Part shown: piece after piece, positions 54,559 through 64,000 of the stretch
Position numbering within the stretch: position 1 is the first letter of the stretch
How the letters are laid out: every line of letters begins with the position of its first letter
NCBI GenBank assembly: GCA_036346375.1
Contig: CM070504.1
Span: forward strand, 11,095,890 to 11,159,889
Reading direction: 5' to 3'
DNA: 64,000 nucleotides
DNA from: Guadua angustifolia
Taxonomy: Eukaryota; Streptophyta; Magnoliopsida; Poales; Poaceae
Notes under the pieces: generated by a model
Told to the model about the DNA's origin: nothing
Databases searched by the model: none
What the model saw: the letters and a program-made list of their open reading frames with translations, nothing else
Made by a program: the position numbers and the translations under genes

Positions 54559-56138
54559 TCACAGCTTGACAACCTCCGGGATGTCGGCGGGGTAGCGGTG
54601 GATGCAGTCATCCCATGGCCCGTCGGTGGGCGTCTTGATGGTGCGGAGGCACTTCCAGACGGCGCTGTTGCACTTGAAGCCGCTGCCGAAGCCGATCTGC
54701 CAGACGCGGTCGCCGCGGCGCATGCGGCCCTTGGCCTCGATGTAGGCGAGCTCGTACCATAGCGAGCTGCTCGACGTGTTGCCGAACCGGTGCAGCGTCA
54801 TGCGGGAGGCCTCCACGTGCCGCGCCGACAGGTCCAGGTTCTTCTGCAGCTCGTCGATCACGGCGCGGCCCCCGGCGTGGATGCAGAAGTGCTCGAACGC
54901 CAGCTTGAAGTCCGGGATGTAGGGCCTCCACTTCTTGTTGATGAGCTTGCGGCCGACGAGGCGGAAGAAGAAGAGCAGCTGCTCCGACATGGGCAGCACC
55001 AGCGGGCCGATGGTCGTGATGTTGGACTTGAGCGCGTCGCCAGCGATGGCCATCAGCTCCTTGGAGAGCGAGATGCCCGAGTGCCCCTGATCGTCCTCCT
55101 CCTCGTACACGCACCGGTAGGCGCGGTCGTCGGCGCCCTTGTGCGTCCGGATCACGTGCACAAGCCGGTACTTGGCCCGCCGCGCCTCCCGCCGCCGGTT
55201 CGACAGCAGGATCGCCGCCGCGCCCATCCGGAACAGGCAGTTGGGCAGCAGCATGTCCCGCCGGCTCCCCCGGTAGAAGTTGGGCGTGATGATCTCCGTC
55301 GACACCACCAGCGCGTTCGAGTTCGGATGCACCTGTACGTGTCCGATCCATATCGTTCGTTAATTGATCCGTAAGTTAAATTACACTCGATTAAGAACAG
55401 CTCGTACTGGTTAATTACTGAAGTAATTACCTGGAGCATGTCGCGGGCGAGGTCGAGGGAGATGAGGCCGGCGCTGCAGCCCATGCCGGAGAGGTTGAAG
55501 CTGCGGATGTTGCTGCGGAGCTTGTACTTGTTGATGATCATGGCGGAGAGCGAGGGGGTCGGGGAGAAGAGGCTGCAGTTGACGACGAGGATGTCGATGT
55601 CCTTGGGCTTGAGGCCGGTGCGGCGGACGAGGTCGTCGATGGCAGAGAAGATGACGAGCTGCGCCTCGGCGCGGGAGGCCTCCATGCTGGGGCTGGGTGG
55701 GATGAAGTGGTTGGCCGGCGGGAGGCAGGTCTCCTCCCCGAGGCCAGAGCGCTCGAGGATCCGGGTCTGGAAGCGCACGCTCTTGTCATCGTCGCTGATG
55801 AGGCGCGTGTGCTCCATGAAGGTGGCGAAGGGCACGCGGCAGCTGGGCGGCGGCTTGTAGCAGGCGTAGTCGACGAGGTAGACGGGCCTGGGGCGCGACA
55901 CGACGTAGACGGTGCCGACGAAGACGACGAGGAAGGTGGAGCAGAGGATGTGCACGAGGTCGAGCTCGAGCGAGCGCCAGAGCGAGAGCAGCTCGTCGGG
56001 CCCGAGCCGTGCCAGCTCCAGTGCGGTGGCCGCCATCACCGGCACGAGCAGCAGCGTCAGGAAGTGGTTCACCAAGTACTGGTACCCCAGCTTCACGTAC
56101 TTGAGCTTCACCGACCCGGAGAAGCCGCCCCCCGGCAT
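54559..56138 (-). CDS. KCS6: 3-ketoacyl-CoA synthase, KCS6/CUT1/CER6 type (very-long-chain fatty acid elongase)
   Basis: Two exons, 56138-55431 and 55332-54559, are split by a 98-bp GT-AG intron. They give 493 residues, the usual KCS length. The N-terminus has two hydrophobic segments (about 26-46 and 62-82), placing it in the ER membrane. The FAE1/CUT1 domain follows. The catalytic triad is Cys221 (GMGCSAG), His388 (FCIHAGGRAV) and Asn421 (HRFGNTSSSS). VKLKYVKLGYQYLVNHFL at the start, VHPNSNALVVSTEIITPNFY after the splice and the EVVKL end are KCS6/CER6 signatures. It condenses malonyl-CoA with C22-C26 or longer acyl-CoAs, the first step of each elongation round, feeding cuticular wax. The ATG at 56138 was chosen; the frame is open further upstream without an ATG. 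A 1.8-kb tandem array begins about 400 bp upstream. Confidence 0.95.
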
Positions 56139-56530
56139 GATGCTGCCCAGCAAGTTGCCTTGCTCACTCCCTTAGTTCCGCTCGGCTCGGCACAAGGCAC
56201 GGTTCTCTACCCCCGCACACCTTGCTGCTGCCTCGCGCCGCGCGGGTGCGTCCGCACAGTGGATGTTGCGCTGTGTGGGATCGATGGACGCGCTGCGTCT
56301 GCGCCTCTGCGGTGGTGGTGATGCCGTGGTAGGGTTTAATGTAGTGGGGACTGGGGAGGGAGGGAGCAATTAAATCCGGTCAGATGAGTTGCTTAAATGA
56401 AGCCTGGCTACCGCCACCAAACTGGAGTTAGGGGTTGGCTGGCCTGCTCCGTTGCTTGACACACAGGATATGTTGTTCTGCGTGCGTCTCCGGTCGCCTT
56501 CTCATCTCAGATTCGTTTTCAAAGCTGCGA
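56139..56530 (-). promoter_or_regulatory. KCS6 5' flank
   Basis: GC-rich next to the gene, then AT-rich. On the - strand CATTTAAGCAAC (about 56390) and ATTTAATTGC (about 56370) are weak TATA-like candidates. This is the only single-copy stretch between the gene and the repeat array, so core promoter elements probably lie here. Confidence 0.35.
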
Positions 56531-56542
56531 AATCAGCGACAG

Positions 56543-58370
56543 TATTTATATTAGTTGTAATTAGGTTACAGTTAGAAGAATAATTTATATCACAGTTAGC
56601 GACATATTGATTTGATGTTGTACTGGCTAGGTAATTTTTTTAGATGCTAATTTATGTATTAGCGACTTTAATTTATGTAGTTGTTGTAGCGACTTAATTT
56701 TATGTAGTTGTTGTAGCGAGTTAATTTTATGTAGTTGTTGTAGGGACTTATTTTTGTGTAGTTGTTTTAGAAACTTTTTTGTGTAATTGTTTTAGAAACT
56801 TTTTTGTGTAGTTGTAGCAGCGTGATTTTTTTAGGTGTAATAGACACGTTAATTTATTTATTTGTTATAGCGACTTAGGTTTACGTAGTTGTTTTAGCGA
56901 CCTAAATTTTGTTTTAGCGACTTAGAAAACAGGAAGTTAGACGGCCTAGACCACCATTGAGAAGGGCAGCATCCGGTTGCTACTTGATTGTAATCACAGA
57001 AGTAACATCAATAAGCTCATTTTGGCATAATTTCAATAGAATAACTACATCTGAAAGCTATATGAAGAACATAAGTCAGATGACGGAACATGGGGAATAA
57101 AGAGCTTTTCCCTTTCACTTTTCAGTTAGTTTCGAAACAAATAGAAGGTAGCGACTTATTTTTATGTAGTTGTTCTAGCGACTTAATTTTATGCAGTTGT
57201 TATAGCGACTAATTTTTGTGCAGTTGTTTTAGCGACTTATTTTTGTGTAGTTGTTTTAGCGGCCTAATTTTTTTAGGTGTAATAGCCACATTAATTTATT
57301 TATTTATTGTAGCGACTTAGTTTTATGTAGCTGTTTTAGCGAGCTAAATTTATTTAATTCACGAGTGGTTCAGAATCGATAGAACAATTTAAATTGTAGG
57401 AGTGGTGAGGAGTCGATTTGCGTGAAGAAACGACTACCACACAAAGGTATTTATATTAGTTGTAATTAGGTTCTGATTAGAAGAAGAGTTTCTATTACAG
57501 TTAGCGACATATTGATTTGTTGTTGTACTAGCTGGGTAATTTTTTTTAGATGTATTAGCGACATTAATTTTTGTAGTTGTTGTAGCGACTTATTTTTGTG
57601 TAGTTGTTTTAGCGGCCTATTTTTGTGTAGTTGTTTTAGCGGTCTATTTTTGTGTAGTTGTCTTAGCGGCCTAATTTTTAAAGGTGTAATAGCCACATTA
57701 ATTTATCTATTTGTTGTAGTGACTTAGTTTTATGTTGTTGTTTTAGCGACATAAATTTAGTGAATTTGTTTTAGAAATTTATTTTTGTGTAGTTGTGTTA
57801 GCGGCCTAATTTTTTTAGGTGTAATAGCCACATTAATTAATTGATTTATTTGTTGTAGCGACTTAGTTTTATGTAGGCATTTTTAGCGATCTAAATTTTG
57901 TGTAGTTGTTTGTAGTTGTATTAGCGACATTAATTTTGTGTAGTTGTGCGGCCTAAATTTTTTAGGTGTAATTATTTGTTGTAGCGATTTAATTTTATGT
58001 AGCTGTTTTAGCGATCTAAATTTTGTGTAGTTGTTTGTAGTTGTATTAGCGACATTAATTTTGTGTAGTTGTGCGGCCTAAATTTTTTAGGTGTAATTAT
58101 TTGTTGTAGCGATTTAATTTTATGTAGCTGTTTTAGCGATCTAAATTTTGTGTAGTTGTTTGTAGTTGTATTAGCGACATTAATTTTGTGTAGTTGTGCA
58201 GCCTAATTTTTTTAGGTGTAATTATCTCTGTTGTAGCGATTTAATTTTATGTATTTGTTTTAGCGATCTAAATTTTGTGTAGTTGTTTGTAGTTGTATTA
58301 GCGACATTAATTTATCTATTTTTTGTTGTAGCGGCTTATTTTTATGTAGTTGTTTTGTCTAATGGATTAA
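56543..58370. repeat. Three-scale tandem-repeat array upstream of KCS6
   Basis: The basic phrase TTTATGTAGTTGTTGTAGCGACTTA or TTTGTGTAGTTGTTTTAGCGGCCTA recurs dozens of times at 20-45 bp spacing. A long unit starting TATTTATATTAGTTGTAATTAGGTT is present at about 56543 and again at about 57447, a diverged 0.9-kb duplication. At the right end a 125-bp unit is tandemly repeated (separate entry). Frames such as 57696-57466 on the - strand encode a PLKQLHKNR repeat purely because the DNA repeats. Confidence 0.9.
57891..58300. repeat. 125-bp higher-order tandem repeat, about three copies
   Basis: CTAAATTTTGTGTAGTTGTTTG begins units at 57891, 58016, 58141 and 58268. The units are nearly identical, much closer to each other than the rest of the array, so this is the youngest amplification. 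Confidence 0.9.
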
Positions 58371-58699
58371 AGACAATTAGGTACTCATATTTACCATATA
58401 AATTTGCAACAGATGGAAATGTTTGCTAGAATATATTTGGGAACGGCTCTTTGTTTTTGCACAGTAGGCTCGTGACGATCTGAAGTGTGAGCACTTAGAG
58501 ACAAGGCTAGGTACTCCAAATAATTTGGCGGACCTTAAAGCACATGTTCTTGGCGTCTGCTTGGTGGACCCTTGAACCCACAAAGTTCGTCAGAGGGGTC
58601 CGTCACGCCTTGTTCAACATTTCTGCGGTGGTGTACACACTCTTCCGTTAAGGACTCATGATGCATGGGATCTCTATGTTCGGAAGGCGTGAGAGGAGA

Positions 58700-59990
58700 A
58701 TTTTGAGGTCGGCGTGTGCACGTCGACATTTGACGCCGGAGAACTCGGTGAGGTGGGACAAGTAGCCATCCTCCCGAGCTTGCGAAGTGCATGTACCTCA
58801 CGCGCGGCAGAGGAGGAAGGACCGTCAGCGCTCAGGAAGTCGAAGGTGCGAGGCCGAGGTGGATGCGCACAGCACGAATGAAGAAGCAGGGGAAGCGGGA
58901 CGAGGAAGCAGAGCAGACGGCAGCGACCCGCCTCCGCCATAGAGTATTTCCGTGGGATCGGTCACCTTGATCGCACCATAGCGGATTACAATGCCTTATC
59001 CGTGTGGGGGTACCAAGAGAAGCGACATCCAACGGGACACGGTTTGGGAGCAAGTTGGAGGCCATCCACTTCCTAAACAACTATGCCATTACTGACAAGA
59101 GCGAGCCACGGGCTTTTGAGGTCTGAGCCGACCGCTTATGAGGTTAGGTGCACGAAGTACCCTGCGTGTCCCTTCTTCGTTCGAGTACACAAACCCAAAC
59201 ACGATGAGTTCTTTGTGATCGATGAACCAGAGCTCATACGTGCGGCGGAGTCGATTAGGAACATGGCGGCCTCGTAGATCGAGGTTCATAAGCGCAACTC
59301 TGGTGACCATCGTTGGGAAGGACATAGGATGACCCTAGTACAATAATAGAGGAAGTTCACACAAGAACGGGATGGTCATCACGTCACAGCCACGGCTTGG
59401 AGGGAAGCGAAGGCATTGAAGATCTTTGTTCGGAGGGTTCGAAGAGTCCTTTAACTATGCCCCTAGATTATTCTGAAGATTGCAATGACAAACCGAGGGC
59501 CTTGATTTGCAATGGGCGATGAGCGATGCGGCTCGAAGGCGGGTCGTACACCTCGGCTCAACGATATCGCTTGGTTGTTTTGGTCTTTTGGACAATGCAT
59601 CGAAGCCTTCGAGCATTGCGGGCCGATTATATGTGTAGATGGCACCTTTCTAAGTGGGAAGTTCCGTGGGACACTCTTGCGACCACAGCGGTGATGCCGA
59701 TAATAAGATCGTCCCACTTGCCTTTGCCCTCGTTGAGAGTGAGAACAACGATAGTGGTTGTGGTTCCTTAGTCTGCGAAGAATAAGGTAGTGGGTGCGAG
59801 GGAGTGCATGTAATCTCGGACCGTAATAAGGGCTATACGCTGCGCGTTAGGCGTGATGCACGACAAACCGTCCACCGCGTTGAGTTGGCCCGATTTGCAG
59901 AGAAGGTGGTGCATGCGCCATCTTGGAGCCAACCTGTACACAAGGTACAAGAACAGGGCACTTGTCTTCGTGCGACAAGCAGTTTTTCGC
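58700..59990 (+). pseudogene. Mutator-like (MULE) transposase, decayed
   Basis: Motifs appear in order but in different frames. SKLEAIHFLNNYAI and LLRSEPTAYEVRCTKYPACP, then FFVRVHKPKH (59040-59200), form the plant MuDR N-terminal zinc domain. KALKIFVRRV and LKIAMTNRGP follow. CGPIICVDGTFLSGKFRGTLL (59615-59680) holds the first catalytic Asp, then KIVPLAFALVESENNDS. ISDRNKG (second Asp) and RWCMRHLGANLYTRYKN (59905-59960) complete the core. At least five frameshifts and several stops separate them. The third acidic residue and the SWIM finger were not found. The sequence runs into the GC-rich minisatellite at 59999. Intact MULE transposases cut and paste with 9-bp duplications. This could be a relative of the enzyme behind the 9-bp-TSD MITEs in the window, but that link is inference. 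Confidence 0.75.
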
Positions 59991-59998
59991 TTTTCCTT

Positions 59999-60412
59999 GC
60001 CCGAACCACCTCGGCAGACGCGTGTCCCCTTTCCGCAGGGGGCGTGGCGAGCCCCTCGCAGCCTGAACGAGGGCGTCCCAGCGAGCCCCGCCCGATCCAC
60101 CTCGGCGGGCACGTGTCCCCTTTCCGGGGGCGTGGCAAGGCCCCACGAACACGAACGAGGACGTCCCCAGGCAGGCCCCCCGCCCGATCCACCTCTAACG
60201 GGCACGTGTCCCCCTTCCGTAGCGGACGTGGCGGGCCCCGCAACACCTAGCGAGGGCGTCCCGAGGCGGGCCCCGCCCGATCCACCTCTTAACGGCACGT
60301 GTCCCCCTTCCGCGGGACGTGGCAGGCCCCCGCAACAACGACGAGGGCGCCCCAGGCAGGCCCCCCGCCCGATCCACCTCTGACGGGCACGTGTCCCCCT
60401 TTCCGCGCGAAT
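59999..60412. repeat. 92-bp GC-rich minisatellite, about 4.5 copies
   Basis: CCCGATCCACCTC (first copy CCCGAACCACCTC) starts units at about 60000, 60091, 60183, 60276 and 60368. Each contains GGGCACGTGTCCCC with a CACGTG G-box core, a CGTGGC(A/G)GGCCCC phrase and CGAGGGCGTCCC. GC content is far above the flanks. Open frames on both strands here are composition artefacts. Confidence 0.88.
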
Positions 60413-61389
60413 ACCCGTTCCCTCAGGAAGCCCACCGAGCCCTCTTTGGGCAATGCCACCAAATCCTGCAACCTGTCATGTCACAGCAAATGCATTGAGG
60501 GAGACAACGAGTTGAAGAGCAAATGCTAGCGCTGGAAGAATTGGAGTTCAGGAAGATATTTATGATTTTTGCTTACCTTTCTTGGTGAGTTTCTCTTTGG
60601 TTTATGGCTTTTTTATGATGGATACCAAGGAACTAGGTATCAATTCAGTTAAGAAGAAATAGTCACCCAAATCGAGTTGAAGAGGACTCGAACACGGGTG
60701 GTAGGGGTATATAACCTCACCTCCCACCAAGCGATCTAGACTCATTCTCGGTTTATGGTTTTATGGAATGGAAAACAAAAGAATCTTGCTTTTGAAGTAT
60801 AGGGTCTTTGTAATCATTCACATCAAATGAAATGGACTCAAAACATGTTTATTTTGTTCTCTTCAAGGATGGGTTGTGCGAGACCACTATTTTCTAGTGC
60901 TTTTTGTTCCCAAAAGTTTTATCTTTGAGACAAAAGTGTCTTTTATACGTGTCATCTTGTTGCTAATACCTCTTCTCTTTATTTCTGAGGAATCGAGATA
61001 GAAGGTGTACTATCGAGGACTATATTAGCTATCTGCGGATTGTATTAGATCCTTAAAGTGCTGTCCATGGCTCATTTCGAGTCACAAATCTAGAGCACAT
61101 TTGGTCACAAGTATATAGCGACTTGAGATAGAGCAAAGGTTATAGAATATCAACCCTCTTGTTTCTCATATTTTACGATAGATCTCTAACAATGGTAAAG
61201 ATGATGTTCTCCTTCCATAGTAGCACTTGATATATCATTTTAAATGGAACGAGAACTAGATAGAAATTGCACTTGTGCACGCATATTTTCCTCAACTTGC
61301 TCATTTACTCGTGCATTAATATCATGAATCGCTCGAGGAACTGTCATCGACTAGTAGCTTTGTGACACACCTAGTAGCTTTATCAGATT
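60413..61389. other. Non-coding stretch around a SINE-like sequence
   Basis: AT-rich DNA with no gene seen, apart from the SINE-like block at 60650-60745. The first 100 bases could be tail of the MULE. Confidence 0.45.
60650..60745 (-). mobile_element. tRNA-like SINE candidate
   Basis: On the - strand, TAGATCGCTTGGTGGGAGG resembles a polymerase III A box, and GTTCGAGTCCT (60692-60682 reversed) is a good B box. A short TTGGGTGACTATTTCTTCTTAA tail follows. The layout matches grass tRNA-derived SINEs. No target duplication was confirmed. Confidence 0.45.
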
Positions 61390-61550
61390 GAGACGACAAC
61401 ACGCTGCGCCCCGCTTCTCAGACTGAGACGACAACACGCTGCGCCCCGCTTCTCAGACTGAGACGACAACACGCTGCGCCCGCTTTTGATCGAGGCGACA
61501 ACACGCCGCACCCGCTTTTCAGACTGAGACGACAACACGCGGTTTCGTGC
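61390..61550. repeat. 35-bp tandem repeat, five copies
   Basis: GAGACGACAACACGCTGCGCCCCGCTTCTCAGACT starts at 61390, 61425, 61460, 61492 (as GAGGCGACAAC) and 61525. The first three copies are nearly identical. The spacing then shortens to 32-33 bp. Confidence 0.9.
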
Positions 61551-61632
61551 CGGGCCAGCTTTCGGCAAAGGGTGACACATCGTGTAGCCTGGACAAGTGC
61601 TGTAATTGTGTGGAGTAACCCCTCACCACCAC

Positions 61633-61640
61633 TATAAAAG
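61633..61640 (+). promoter_or_regulatory. TATA box candidate
   Basis: TATAAAAG stands in CCACCACTATAAAAGAGGGCCGAGGG, about 85 bp downstream of the 35-bp repeat array. ACATCCAACACAG some 25 bases on could be a start site. It would drive the disrupted gene-like sequence at 61713. Confidence 0.4.
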
Positions 61641-61712
61641 AGGGCCGAGGGCTAGACATCCAACACAGCCAAACCAGTAATAAGCGTCATTGAATCTACA
61701 CAAATTAGGGCA

Positions 61713-62165
61713 CAATGTCGTTTCACTGTCGCCTCTTGACAAGCGAAGTCATCCCGCCGAATATCCGGATGCCCGATGGCGTCGACGCGAAGTTCCGCCG
61801 AGTTGCCCGACCCAAATCTGTTGCAACCTACCGGCGAAGATGATGCAATCTACCCATGGAGAGACGGCCGCCCGCGCTCACTACTGTTGTGCCCGCACCT
61901 ACGAGGTAAACCTACTGGTGTCCACACAATACAGGGTGACACTACCATCTCATGCATCGTTCTTTCTTTTCTCAGCACAAGGACCGGTGTTGCTTCTTCC
62001 AATGGATCGGACGGTAGAACGGCGTGACTACTGAATTTCTCTACAAGCGCCACGACGCCTACCCCGCTTGGCCTGAGAACTTCACCTGGTGGGAGGCCGC
62101 CGGGATATGTCCTTTTCTAGATCGACCCGAGCTCGGGGGCGGTGTGCAAGGGCCAACCAATCGGT
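61713..62165 (+). pseudogene. Gene-like sequence, possible GRF-type zinc-finger remnant
   Basis: An ATG at 61713 opens MSFHCRLLTSEVIPPNIRMP. After a probable intron (ACGAG|GTAAAC to TTTTCTCAG|CACAAG, 61911-61977) the text reads HKDRCCFFQWID. This CCFFQWID phrase is typical of GRF zinc fingers found in transposon-linked plant proteins. FLYKRHDAYPAWPENFTWWEAAG follows in another frame, before a possible donor (CGG|TGAGTT near 62162). Stops and frameshifts interrupt it. The assignment rests mainly on one short motif. Confidence 0.3.
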
Positions 62166-63120
62166 GAGTTTCATGCGTCATACTCTTGTTAAACTCACAA
62201 ATTAGTAGTTCTAAACCGTTCATCGCACACCGGGAGTTCAAGGACACTTGCGAATGTGCTCAAGTCAAAGGAGAAACCTCCTCAGGGGCCACCCAAAGCC
62301 TCCGGACGTTTGCGTACATGGCACGGAGGCGATGGTTGATACCTGCCACGGTGATCTATGAATAGGAGATTCTCTGCGGTGCCCCTTGGCCGAGGATGAG
62401 CGGTCTTTGGTACTTCAAGCTGGTGGACGGAGACGTACCCACATCTCATGCTTCTGCATGGGATAGCTGGGGAAACAACCCTCTCCGTGGTGCCACTACC
62501 GCCGAGAAAAGCCGGACCCGAAGTACGCCTACGGCGTTATGCAACGACCAGCGGGCATCTTGCATGACTGCAGACGCGCTTCGGTTGTCAAGGATAAGCC
62601 CAACACACACCTCTTGGACCATATAGTAGAGTCGAGCCAAAAGCAGGCGGGCGTCTCCGCATGTCTCCGCCAGCGCCAACGCACCGAGGTGCAGGAGGTT
62701 CCTCCTCTCGCAGAAGAAGGGACAAGGGAAGCGGTAGGCCGAGATCCGCATGACGCGCAACAAATCCTTGACGTTAGCACACCATCCGGAACCCGGGTGG
62801 TATTAACATAGGGGCGCGGGAATCGGGATGACATGCCCATATGGGAGGCGAAATCCATATAAACAAGTCCAAAATTTAAATCTTACACACAGGAGCGTCT
62901 GGCATAGGCCACCCAATCGGCGATAGTTGGGAACCTGCGGATCCCCATGGAGTTCTTTCATAGTAGGGATTGAGCGATGTCCGAGGACAGTCGCAATATT
63001 AGAACGGGTCGGGTAATATCACGAAAATGTCTTGCATCATTCATTTGTACACGATAGGCGGAATGATCCCAAAGCTAGCGTTTATCTATACCCTGACTGA
63101 CAGACTGTTGACTGACAGAT

Positions 63121-63126
<6 letters not shown>
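62166..63126. other. Coding-like but unrecognised sequence
   Basis: Moderately GC-rich DNA with short open frames on both strands (for example 62539-62811 on +, 62763-62446 on -). None has a recognisable motif or splice structure. It may be more of the gene-like remnant at 61713. Confidence 0.3.

Positions 63127-63179
<53 letters not shown>
63127..63179. repeat. (AT)n microsatellite
   Basis: About 53 bp of AT dinucleotides. Confidence 0.95.
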
Positions 63180-63180
<1 letters not shown>

Positions 63181-64000
63181 CTAGCCTCATTTTGAACCCA
63201 ATTATAAAAAAAATAGCTCTATCTCGATCAAGAAACACCGATAGAGCGACACATATCACCCGCTACAGCCCATACCATGGCAAGAAGTACCGCGCAACAG
63301 CGCTACCTCGGTAGTATTAATTAAACACTTTAATTAAGCAAAAGTGATTAATTAATTAAAAGTGAAATGGCACATTTTCTGCGAGGGGAACCTTGCCAAA
63401 CCAAGCAGCGACGGAACGGGGCAGGGCGGAGGGACGTGTTCCCGCCGGATTTAACTAGCTACGGTGATGAACGGATGACGACGACGACGATAAAGGGATG
63501 CGATCTAATCATATTAGTATTAGATTTTGTACGTGGTAGCTGCGTACCTTATATATAAGCTATATGTTGAGGCAGGTTCAGTTTGTTTAGTGCAACTTGG
63601 GGTGACGGTTAATGCCAATTTCTTTACACTGGTCGATTTGGAAATTAGGAGGTCCATCTTCTTATCTCAGGTCTTCCTATAGTTCTCTAGTAGCAGTAAT
63701 AGGCTATTCCCAACGATTTTAGGGGTACTCTACACAATTCTTGTGAGAAATTAGAACGAGCAAGATTCACATGAATCTTACAGTACTGTCGAAACCTATA
63801 ATCTATTTGTCGGACCAGTTACCTGCATGGCATGCTGACCTGGTATCTGCGTGCATGAGCAGAAGAGACTACAATTTTGGGGGAAAAGAGGATGGGAGCC
63901 CCTATCTAATCCCTCATCTAATTTGTCTCCTTTACCTTGAGACCTGTGCCTGTGCGTATATATTTTGGAAATAGGAAATACAATAAAAGACAAAATGTCG
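63180..64000. other. Terminal non-coding stretch
   Basis: AT-rich, with TTAATTAA-containing words at 63316-63360. No gene or complete element recognised before the window ends. Confidence 0.45.

Noticed and set aside
54608..55374. Long open frames overlapping the KCS6 gene in other frames and on the + strand
   Set aside because: GC-rich third positions of the real KCS6 exons remove stops in shadow frames; only the KCS frame has domain motifs.
57466..57696. Minus-strand open frame encoding repeated PLKQLHKNR peptides
   Set aside because: The peptide repeat simply mirrors the DNA tandem array. There is no start context, conserved domain or splice structure.
58674..58940. Minus-strand frame starting MAEAGRCRLLCFLVPLPLLL, like a signal peptide
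   Set aside because: It is antisense to the decayed MULE N-terminal region, and the rest of the frame shows no domain. Chance hydrophobic start is more likely.
59768..60383. Several long overlapping open frames on both strands with Pro/Arg/Gly-rich products
   Set aside because: They arise from the GC-rich 92-bp repeat, which lacks stop codons in most frames.
1..64000. tRNA, rRNA, CRISPR arrays, bacterial operons or viral genomes
   Set aside because: No cloverleaf-scale tRNA gene, rRNA signature or spacer-repeat array was found. The tRNA-like boxes at 60650 fit a SINE better, and the repeat arrays lack unique spacers.

Overview
This window is nuclear DNA from a grass (Poaceae). The evidence is a wax-type KCS6 gene and a spliced SPRTN-type gene with plant introns, GC-rich coding exons in AT-rich surroundings, Tourist/PIF-Harbinger and Mutator-type MITEs, a Sirevirus-like copia element, a tRNA-like SINE and (AT)n arrays. 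I cannot name the species. No tRNA, rRNA, CRISPR array or prokaryotic operon was seen. Everything here was read by eye from sequence, with no database search.

Two host genes look intact. (1) A Spartan/SPRTN-like DNA-protein-crosslink protease on the + strand (9919-22398) has seven exons that join to 421 codons. Its first intron is about 8.5 kb and packed with transposons. (2) A KCS6/CUT1/CER6-type 3-ketoacyl-CoA synthase on the - strand (56138-54559) has two exons and 493 residues, with the Cys-His-Asn triad present. Three host-gene fragments are dead copies: an AP2/ERF fragment inside a PIF/Harbinger transposon (8.2-8.8 kb), two exons of plastid ribosomal protein L15 (23.2-23.9 kb), and the first coding exon of a callose synthase (41.0-40.8 kb, - strand).

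Layout: 1-4.1 kb holds an hAT-like repeat, a small Helitron and a solo LTR with a 5-bp target duplication. 4.17-9.30 kb is a full-length but mutated PIF/Harbinger element with transposase, Myb-like partner and the ERF fragment. 9.3-22.4 kb is the SPRTN gene, with MITEs at its 5' side and in intron 1. 24.27-40.10 kb is a complete Sirevirus-like Ty1/copia element (TSD TCTAC) whose gag was split by a second, younger copia element (25.87-30.79 kb, TSD TTCCT, two identical 108-bp LTRs). 40.1-54 kb is repeat-rich DNA: the callose synthase fragment, a two-level tandem repeat, LINE and LTR remnants, MITEs and an (AT)n tract. 54.6-56.1 kb is KCS6. 56.5-58.4 kb is a three-scale tandem-repeat array directly upstream of KCS6. 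58.7-60.5 kb is a decayed MULE transposase with a 92-bp GC-rich minisatellite. The rest, to 64 kb, is repeat-derived DNA with a 35-bp repeat array, a possible TATA box and an (AT)n tract.

I found no convincing new molecular system. The strongest leads are structural: host-gene capture by a PIF/Harbinger element with the captured reading frame largely kept, CCGG-rich inverted motifs shared by the Sirevirus LTRs and its coding linker, an in-window copy of the empty insertion site of a nested transposon, and repeat arrays that crowd the promoters of both intact genes.
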